Part shown: positions 1 to 10,400 of the stretch, one piece after another
How positions within the stretch are numbered: position 1 is the first letter of the stretch
Layout: the number at the start of each line of letters is the position of its first letter
DNA from: Carya illinoinensis
Lineage: Eukaryota; Streptophyta; Magnoliopsida; Fagales; Juglandaceae
NCBI RefSeq assembly: GCF_018687715.1
Contig: NC_056752.1
Coordinates: forward strand, 6,057,501 to 6,121,500
Direction: 5' to 3'
Length of the DNA: 64,000 bases
Translations under genes and position numbers: made by a program
The notes under the pieces: generated by a model
Seen by the model: only the letters and a program-made list of their open reading frames with translations
What the model was told of the DNA's origin: nothing
Databases searched by the model: none

Positions 1-1060
1 TTTTATTTGAAAGAATCTATTTTTTGTCTTTGTCTCAACAGACCATACTCAGAATTTGAAAGAATTAGTTTTTGGGTGATAGACTTTCAGTATACTTTCA
101 TATTTGGGTTTTAGCTTTCCCCCCCACTCTGTTTAAGATAAGACCGAGACATGAGTCATACTCCACTTTCAGTTGTGCTTTGCAATTTCAACTTTTTCAA
201 AAGGACTTTAGAAATCTGTAGGAAAAATAAGAGAATGAATTAGCAGCCTCGTGCGACGACGGAGAGAGGATGCGAAGTGGGCCGCGTGGCTCGTGAGACG
301 ACGGAGAGAGGAATCGATTTGGGTGGCAGGGAGGGGGAGTGGCTGATTTCGCAAATCTGGGTTTTGGGGGAGAGGGAGAGAATGAGAGGGGATGGATCCT
401 TTGCGTGCGTGTGGTGGAGGCATAGGATATGAATGATGAGGAGGCTACGTGTAAGTTAACTGTTGGAGGGCTGTTTATTGCAGATTAATAGATGGACCGT
501 TTTGAAAATTTTCTCATTTTTAAAATATGTAAAGAATTTTTATTTTTATTTGTTTTTAGTACTGAAAACTCATTTCTTTTATTTATTGACGTTGCTATGT
601 CCACAAAATTTTTATTGAAAATTTTTACCGATCTGTTCATCTCTCTCTTTTTTTTTTTAGCCATTTTTTAAACTATTTAGATATTTTTTAAAAATAAAAA
701 AATCACATATTAATTTAAAAATATTAATTTCATTATTAAATAAAAATAAATTAAAAAAATTCGATAAAGACTTTCGGTACAAATAATTTGTGGCACTGGC
801 ATTTTTGTTTTGTTTATTTATTACATTGTAGATGGAGAGCTTGGAACTTGGCACATACTAGAAAAAGTAAAATGATAGACGGAGACATGTGCTGAATCTA
901 CTGACATATATTGATAAGGAAAGTAAAATATATATATATATATATATAAATAATATCCTCCAACTCCAATAATTAATGCCTTTAGGCGGCCAGTTACCAT
1001 GTGGACGTGCTCACGTCCAGCTCATGTGGTCCATTAATTCCATAATTGATTTTGGTTTGG

Positions 1061-1067
1061 TATAAAT
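1061..1067 (+). promoter_or_regulatory. Candidate TATA box upstream of the alpha/beta hydrolase
   Basis: TATAAAT lies about 375 bp upstream of the start codon, so it would imply a long 5' leader or an upstream leader exon. It sits at the edge of the first copy of a local duplication. No better TATA element is obvious closer to the ATG. The position is a guess from sequence only. Confidence 0.25.
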
Positions 1068-1068
1068 G

Positions 1069-1265
1069 CTCGTAGAGATCGAATGCATGGGTCGATCTGC
1101 TCAGTTTTTGACCTTATAGCATCCCAGAATGAATCCAAGGAAAACAAAATAAATTAATGAAAATGAAAATTATACCTACCAATTAATTTTTTTCATTTTA
1201 TAAAAAAAATGATTTTTTTTTTTTTACTCGTAGAGATCCAATGCATGGGGTCGATCTGCTCAGTT
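1069..1265 (+). repeat. Local direct duplication in the hydrolase promoter
   Basis: A block of about 38 bp beginning CTCGTAGAGATC and ending GTCGATCTGCTCAGT occurs at 1069-1106 and again at 1227-1265, with only small differences. The 120 bp between the copies is AT-rich. It looks like a simple segmental duplication within the promoter or leader. Confidence 0.7.
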
Positions 1266-1441
1266 CCTTACCTTTGTTTTTTCATTTATTTATTTATTTT
1301 TTTTCCCTTTTGTGTTTCACTTCCTGTACTCTTCTTACTTAAATGACATCTTTCTTAGATTCGTTGATTGCTCAACCAAATAAGACAGATTGAGAACTGA
1401 GGAAGCTGAAAGCAAGACAAGGAAAGAGAAGCTAGACATCA

Positions 1442-4400
1442 ATGGTGAATCTTGTTGAAGCACTGAGGCCACTGGTGCATGGATTAATGAAGATGGCAGG
1501 GGTTAAACCCTACACGTTGGAGATTGAGCCAGGAACTGTCATGAACTTCTGGGTTCCATTGGAGACCCTCAAGACTCCCAAAAAATGCCAAAATCCGGCT
1601 AAACCTAGCAAGCCCGTGGTGGTGCTGATACACGGTTTCGCCGCCGAGGGCATCGTGACTTGGCTATTCCAGGTGGGAGCTCTCACTAAGAAATACTCCG
1701 TTTACGTGCCGGACCTTCTCTTCTTTGGCCGCTCTATCACCGATAAAACCGACCGTTCCCCAGATTTTCAAGCCGAGTGCTTGGCTACAGGGCTGCATAA
1801 GCTCGGCGTGGAGAGATGCACCTTGGTTGGGTTCAGTTATGGTGGGATGGTGGCGTTCAAAATGGCTGAACGGCACCCTGACCTGGTTCAGGCCGTGGTG
1901 GCGTCCGGCTCGGTCGTGGCAATGACCGATACCATTAATGAAACAATGCTGAAAGGCATAGGGTTTTCTTCTTCGTCGGAGTTCCTGTTGCCTACCTCTG
2001 TCAAAGGTACGAAAGCGCTTTTCTCTGTTGGTGCTCACAAAAAGCTGTGGTTTCCGGATCGGCTTCACAAAGACTTCCTTGAGGTTTGCGCCGACATTCA
2101 TGCTATATCACTTTTCCTTCGTAGCATTGGCAATCGCCAAATCTAAAATTGAGCTAAAATCTCACAATTTAGTTATAATATCAATTTAGGTAAAATAACA
2201 ATATTATATTATATATTTTAATAATATTTGATTAATTTTTTTTTATATTTTATAAATACACTCATATATTAATTAATAATTTTATTAAAATATAAAATGT
2301 GGTAATTTATTTTAATGTGATAAAGAGAAAGAGAGAAGTTGATGAAAAATATAAAATAATTAGATAGAAGTTGAATAGTAACTCTCGAGCACTAGCAATG
2401 ACTTATTTATCTTCATCTTTATTCTCAAATTTGAATAAACTTCCCTTAAAATCATGTATATTGGCAAATCTATATCTATAATTTTAAATAACTATGAATA
2501 GTCATTATTTATCTTTGAAGATATCTTTTTCTTTCTTCAAACATTATTTTTATTATTTTTTCTTGTCTAAATTATAAATTTGTATGAAATTAGACCACAC
2601 ATAAAGTATGTGTGGATTTTTCTATGTTGATGAATATATATATATATATAGTAGATTGAATTTATTGGACTTGGATATTGAATTTAACTTAAATTTATTG
2701 GACTATCCAGATTTTAGAAAAAAAAAATATAATAATATTTTTTTATTATTTGATAAAAAAATACATAATTTAATATAGAAATTTTTCTTCATATTCAAAA
2801 TTAATCTTTAAAAGATGTGATTTTAAAGATAAAGATGCATAAATTATTGCTAGTATCCTAACAATGAAGATCCCTCTTAATTTACTGTAGTTCAAATATT
2901 GAATTTTAGACTTTTGACTAGCCTAATGTAAAAGCTTTTAATTCTCACATCTAACTAAAACTTGAACTCACACTGACATTTGGTTGAGCAATTACTAATG
3001 CTCTTACAGTTTCCATTGCAGTATCTTCATCGTATGGCAATTAATGACGTGTGGTTTTGTGTGCCTGAATTAATGGAACTTGACGAAACAGTTGGGTTCG
3101 ATTATTTAAATGTATATATAAAATTGAAGAAAATACTTTTATATAATGTGTTTAATGTATATATAATTGAAAAATAAATAAATTAAAAGCCATGAATATG
3201 TTTAGCCTAGAATCTATTTATTTTTATAAAATATGTATTAAAAAATAGGTTTACATTAGGGTATGAGCATTTTTTTTTTAAATTTTTGTTTCTTAATATT
3301 TCCAAATGAATTATGATCGTACGAAGTGTTTTTCTTTTGATCGTTACTAAATACAGTACTTGAATTTGACTTGGTTAGTGTTATGCATATACGCAGTACT
3401 TTACTTTCTCTTTAACTAACTATGGGTATACTTATTTACGTTTCGAAAAGTTGTAAAAATAATAAAAAATGATAGTCATGCAATATTTTTACAATTTTTC
3501 ATACAACTATATATATTTTAAATCAAGAGTATTTTGTAAAATAACTTATAAAATAATATCGTTTTATATAAATATCCTTGTTTCAAAATGTAGTTATATA
3601 GAGGATTATAAAAATGATTATACGTGTATTATTACTAAAAAAAAAAAAAATTGAGAGAATAATTTCATTAAAAAAGTAAATTGTTTTCATGGAAAAAAGC
3701 AGGTCACTATCGCCCGTCTTCTTATTTTTGGATTCCACATGAAATATTGGATTGTATATTATTTTTTTATATAAGATGGTGACGGGTTTCAAATCTAAAT
3801 TTTTCATTTGAAAAACGGACCATATACCATCAAGCTCTTAGCATTGGATTGCATATTTCAATCTGCATTGGCCGAATCTATTAACGAGAAAGTCCCCCTC
3901 CCTTTTTTTGTTTACAGTTTCAGTTATTTTCTTCCAAACCCAAAGGTAAATGGTCTTACAGCTTCTAAATTGATGCGTGAATTCTATTTTAATTTATAAC
4001 ACTTTTTCTTAATCTTCATTTTATTTGAGATGTAAATAGTACGTTCTCTATTAATGATTTTATTTGTGTTAAATTCCAAGGACATATATAGCTAGGCTTA
4101 AAAACTAAATTAGTTTGGATAGTTAGATGAGATGAGATAGTTTTAGATAAAAATTGAAATTTGAATTAAATATTATTATAATATTATTTTTTAATATTAT
4201 TATTATTTTGATATTCGAAAAGGTTGAATTGTTAATTATATTTTATTTAAAAATTTAGAAAAGTTGTAATGATGAGATAAGATGAAACCGTTTCTGTAGT
4301 CAAACGAGGCCGGTACCTATGTAGTTTGACTTTGAAAGACAATTAATATATGTTTTTTTATAAGACTGTTTGAGCAGTTTAGATTGATAAACTATTTAAT

Positions 4401-7400
4401 CTCATCTCATCATTACAATTTTCTCAAATTCTCAAACAAAATATAATAAACATTTCAACTTTTTCAAATCCTAAAACAATAATAATATTAAAAATAATAT
4501 TGTAACAATATTTTATTCAACTTTCATTTATAATTATCTCATCTCATCTCACTACCCAAACAACCATCTCCCCAACAACAATAGTGCTAGGGACAACCGT
4601 CCCATATATATAACCATGCCGCGGCCTCGCGATTGATGTGGTCGATAATATTATTAAAAAAAAAAAAACCCAGAAACATAGACTTTTCCTTCTTCAAAAG
4701 TATTACTTCAAAGATATGACTTGAATACAAGTGATAAGAACATCATCACCGAACAGCAATTGCCAAAAGGCAGACTGGAAACCAAAAGAAGAAAACAAAG
4801 AAACATACCAAATCAAATTAGTCTTTTTTTTTTTTCCTTTTGTGGAAACCAAATCAAACACATCAAAAACTGCAAAGAGGGAGTTTATTTAGAATCAATG
4901 TCGACAATTTTGGAGCCGCGGTTAAGAAAAACTAGAGAAAAAAAATTGACAAGTCGACCAAAGAGAATCAAACCCAAAATGGAATAAAAGCCCAACAAAA
5001 TAGAAGCACCCAAATCAAAAGCTTTAAAAGTCTAAAATGGAGTTAGTCGAAGTCGAAATAGCACATAAACTAAATGCAACAAGCCTTTGACCATACAAGA
5101 AATCGAAACATTTCAAATCATAAGGAACCCATAATGGAACTGCAACGTACATACATGCATTTGATTTTAGAACCAGCTTTTCCGAACCCAATCCAAATAG
5201 CAATTCATGCAAAACTGATTAAGACAATTTTGAAATACAAAAAGAAAAGGAAGAACACGAGAGAAAACAGAGAAGACAGAGATCGAAGGAGAGGGATGAG
5301 AGAAAACAGAGAAAAAATGAAGGAGATGGATGAAAGAATAGGGAGGGATTTTGAACAAAATCATTTTCTTTCTATGCCACGTAGGCCCCGAAGCCGTGAT
5401 GGGGATATAACGCGGTTACGTATAGACTTTTCTCCCAACAAATACTGTTAAGGACGTGTCTCATTTTCTCTACAACCGTTCACCTGCCTGATATCAAGAG
5501 GCTCCGGTGTAATCTGTCTGGAAAAAACTTCGAATGCTTAAGTCAGTAAAGTGAAATCAAACGATTCAGAATTCAAAAGAAAGTTCCATGGATGTGGCAG
5601 TTTCTTGCCTTGGCTGTCGTTCAACTGGTATGATCCAAATCTGCTATTAGCTACCACTAGGTAAGGCCCTTCCCATCGGGGTCCCATTTTTCCTTCGCTT
5701 TGGATAGTCACTCCACTCTTCTTCAAGACCAGATCCCCTACCTTAAATGTTTTGGGCCTCACTCTCTTGTTGAAGTACTGCTTAGTTTTTACTTTTTCTC
5801 GCAACAATCTGGCTTCTGCTATCTCTCTTTCCTTCTCTAGTAAGTCGAGGTATTCCTCAATCTTTTTATCATTTTGGGCGATTGAGAAGTAGCTCATTCT
5901 GTAGCTTGGGAGCCCTACTCCGACTGAGGGGACCGCGTCGCACCCATACGCCAGTTTGAGTGGAGATTCCCTTGTTGAAGTTTTGACTGATGTCTTATAT
6001 GCCCAAATTACCCCTGACGACTCGTTCACCTAATCTTCCTTCTTCTTCGTGACTCTCTTCTTAAGGATTGACCTTGTTTGTTGCTTCCCCTTGTACATTC
6101 ACTTAGGGGTGGCCCAGTGAGGAGTTTTTTGTCTTGATCTTCAACTCAACACACCACTCTTTGTAATGGTCAGAGTCAAGCTAGTGTCCATTGTCTGTCA
6201 CTATGCTTTGTGAAATTTTGAATCTACAAATAATGTTTTTCCACAAGAACTTTGTCACGATCTTGCTTGTCACAGTTGCCAACAGTTCTGCCTCTGGCCA
6301 CTTCGTAAAGTAATCTATGGCAATTGTCATGAATTTTACTCTGCCTTTCCCTTATGGGAAAGGTCCCACCAGATCTACACCCCACTGGGCAAAAGGCCAC
6401 TATACTGTCATAGATGTTAGCTCCTTTGGAGGGGCATGCGGTACTTGTGCATGCGTTTGGCATTTGACGCACTTCTTGGTAAATTCTCGAACATCCCTTA
6501 AAGCGTTGGGCCAATAGTATCCTACCCTGACTGCTTTCCTGGCCAGGGTCCTTCCACCGAAATGATTTCCACATATTCCTTCGAGTATCTCTGCTAAGAC
6601 ATATTGCGTCTCTTGTGTGGAAATGCATCTAGCAATGGGGCCAAGAAACCCCTTTTATAAAGGGCCCTGTCGATGAGTAGGAACCTTGTCGCTTCCTTCT
6701 TGCCTCTTCCTTTGCTTTTGATAGCTTTCCTTTGTCTAAGTACTCAACCACCCCACTTGCCCATTCTGGGATGTTGGAGCCCAGGGTGCTTATTTCTGTG
6801 CCAATGGCTGGAATCTCAATAACCTTTCTTTCAACTCGCCACGGGAGAGCCGCTTCTTCCATTCTCGATATTGTCCATGCTAATTTGTCCACGACTTCGT
6901 TGTTCGCCCTTGGTACCTAAGTTATAGTGAAATACGTGAAAAAGGTCGGGCACCTCCCAAAGTTGTGCTACATATTTTTTCAACTTCTCGTCTTTGGTAG
7001 CGTAAAGGCCCAACACTTGATTTACCACTACTTATGAGTTCGACTTGGTCTCTATCTAGGTTGCCCCTATCCTGGCGGCTATAAAAAGTCCTACTATGAG
7101 TGCTTCGTACTTAGCTTCGTTGTTTGTCACTTTGAACGCTAGTGTTGCCATGTAGTATCATTCTTGGCCATCAGGACTCAGCAAATGTATTTCCAAGCCT
7201 CTGCCTACCTGGCAGGATAAGCCATCTATGAAAAGTTTACACGACTTTTTCAATGAGGCTGTCGTGTCCTCTTGGGGGAAACCTGAGAACTCCGCCACAA
7301 AATATGCTAGTGCTTGTCGCTTAACTGCCTTTCTTGGCTCATACTCTAGATCAAACTCGCTCAGTTTGATCAACCATCCTATCAATCTTCCTGTGCTGTC

Positions 7401-10400
7401 TGGTTTTTTCAGGGTTTTTGCTAACTGAGCTTTCGTGAGCACTCTTGTTGCGTGGGCTTGGAAGTATAGGCGGAGCTTTCTAGCCACTGTTACTAAGGCA
7501 AAGGCCAACACCTCAATCTGAGAATATATTGTTTCTGCTCCTCTGAGAGCTCGACTTACGTAGTACACAGGATGTTGGCTCCTCTTTTATTAGGACGGCA
7601 GATACAGCATGCGAGGAGACCGCTAAATATGCATAAAGCACATCACCTTTCTCTGGCCACTTTAGAAGGGGCAGACTGGCCAAGTGTTACTTCAATTTCT
7701 CGAACACCTCATCACACTCTTCATTCCAGTGATGCATTTTTTGCATGAAAAAAATGGAGACATTTGTCCATTGACCTAGCTATAAATCTTCCCAGGGCGG
7801 TTACTTTGCCCACCAACCGCTAAGTTTTGTTTAGATTTCTCGGCGGTTTCATGTTGAGTATGGCGTCTATCTTTTTTGAGGAGGCCTCAATTCCTCTTTC
7901 AGACACAATAAAACCTAAAAACTTCCCTGACTAAACTCCGAATGCACACTTTGCAAGGTTCAACCTCATTTTGTAGTGGCGTAAGATCTCAAACGTCGTT
8001 CGCAGGTCATCAAGGTGCAGGGCAGGCTCCCTACTTTTTATCAATAGGTCATCCACGTAAACCTCCATAGACTTCACACTCTGTTCTTTAAACATTCAAT
8101 TGACCAACCTCTGGTAGGTTGTCCCTACAGTCTTCAATCCGAAGGGCATGACCTGATAGCAATATAGTTATCGGTCCGTTATGAATGAATTTTTTTCCTC
8201 ATCTATTGTGTGCATCTGTATTTGGTTGTAACCTGAGTATGCATCCATGAAGTTCAGCATACGGTATCATGCCATTGCATCCATGATAACATCAATGCGT
8301 GGTAATGGAAAGTTGTCATTTAGACAATCTTTATTCAAATATGTGAAGTATACACACATCCTCTACTTTCCATTCGCCTTTTTTATCAAGATCACGTTGG
8401 ATAGCCATTTTGGATAATGGTTTTCCCTGATGAAACCAGCTGCAAGCAACCTTTCTACCTCATCGTCAATGACAGCGTACTTATTTGTACTGAACGACCT
8501 TCTTTTCTGGCGCACTGCCTTGTGCACAGGGTCCACGCTCAAGTAGTGTTCAATGACATCGTTATCTATGCAAAGCATTTCTTCGTGGCTACACGCAAAG
8601 ACATCCATGTATTCTATCAATAGCTGCTTCAGGGCTTCTCTGTTTGCCGGTGGGACTTGCGTCCCAATGTGTGTAGTAGTTCCAGGGCAGTCTGCATATA
8701 ATGTCACGAGCTCCAATGGTTCGTTAACTTTGGCATGTTGTTGACTCTTGTCTCCCCTAACCTCCACATCTTTTTCTAAAGTCACCACTAGAGGTGGTGT
8801 AAGGGGTGGTGTTGGTGCCTCGTTTTGCTCTCTTACGACACAAACTTCGCTTCGATCATTTCCTAACTCTTACACATAGCATGCCTGTGTTAGAGCCTAC
8901 TCACCCCATGATTCCCCCACTCTTCTATCGGTTGGAAATTTCATCTTGAGGTGGTATGTGGACGTCACTGCCCTGAGATAGTTGAATGTTGGTCTCCCCA
9001 ATATGGCATTATAAGAAGAGGGAATTTTCACCATCAAGAAATAGGTCATGATGGTCACAGTTCGTGTTATAGTTTCGGTAATCACCGTTTGTGTTCCAGT
9101 TTCAGCAATCACCGGAACGGTGATAGCTTCAATGGGCTGGATCGTGTCCCCAGAGAAACCCTTCAATGGTGTTGGGGAGAGCCTTATCTTACTAGCATCG
9201 ATGCCCATTTTGGTGGACACTTCCCAAAATAGTATATCTGCTGAGCTTCCATTATTAATTAGTACCCGCCTGGTCGTATAGTTGGCTATCACAAGGGTGA
9301 TTACCAAAGCATCATCGTGCGGGTACAGCACTCTTTCTTGATCCGCCTAATCGAAAGATATTATCATTTGATCACTGATAAGTTTTTATTGCTTGGGAGT
9401 TCTGTCTGCTACATATACCTCTTCATATCTTGCTTTTTGTGCATACACCTTTTGACTAGACGCCGCCCCCAACAAAACCTCCTGCTATGGTCCTTATTTC
9501 TCCTATGGTCATCCTGTTCCTGTAGCCTCTTGGGGGCGTTCTATCTTCATCGTTTTGGTGCCACCAACTAGGTGCCTTTGTTCTAGACTACTGCTCCTCT
9601 TGGCATCACACCTAGATTCTTGGTGCCTTCTGGGCTTTGACCGTTCCGCCACCATTCATTCCAATTCACCTATTCCTACCAGTTCAGTTGCTCTCTTCTT
9701 CATGGTCGTGCAGTCTTCAGTCTAATGTGAATCTGTCTAGTGGTCTTTACAGTAGCGACTGCCTATCTTGAGCGGGCGGCGTTCTTCCCTGTCATTCTCT
9801 TCCTCTCACACGTTCAAATTATTATGTATCAGTTTAGGATTGTGATCTGACTGCCTTTCTTGTGCTCTTTCCTGCTGACTTGCTCTGGCCTTTTTGTCAA
9901 CATGCCTGCTTCTCCGTTTGATCTTTTTATCCTCCTTACCGGAATCTGCCAAAGCTTGCAGCATATCTTCGACGTTAACAAAATCATCCACCCTGTCTAT
10001 GAACTCCCTGAGAGTGGAATGATTCTTTCGGGTCAATTCCGCCATAAAGGGATTGCATTGCCATATTCCTCTCAGGAGGGCGGCAAGGGTAATCTTTTCA
10101 TCCTGGTCATCCGTTATTAACCGCTCTTTGTTAAAGCGGATAAGGTAATTTTTCAGGTTCTCATCCTCTTTCTGTTTGACTGTTAGCAGGTAGGCAGTTG
10201 GACGTCGACGCCTTCTGCTAGGCATAAACTAGGTTAGTAACTGTTTTGCCAATTCTTCAAAACTGTCTATCAACTTTGGCATGAGGGTTTCGAACCATCC
10301 TCTCACTGTCCCCTTTAGGGTCAAAGGGAAGGCCCAACATGCAATCTCGCCCGAAAAACCGTGGAGAGTGATGTGGGCCTTGAAATTCTCCAAATGATAT

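Larger units (their letters stand above)
1..1441. other. 5' flanking region of the alpha/beta hydrolase
   Basis: No gene is supported here. Positions 240-430 are a GC-rich island with a purine-rich motif (GACGACGGAGAGAGGA) present twice, near 255 and 296, unlike the AT-rich surroundings. An (AT)n run lies near 929-947. A TATAAAT box is at 1061. A block of about 38 bp around 1069-1106 is duplicated at 1227-1265. The DNA immediately before the hydrolase ATG at 1442 is purine-rich leader-like sequence. Confidence 0.5.

Noticed and set aside
1664..2101. Long minus-strand frame opposite hydrolase exon 1
   Set aside because: It is antisense to a well-supported catalytic exon and its composition follows from that exon's codons.
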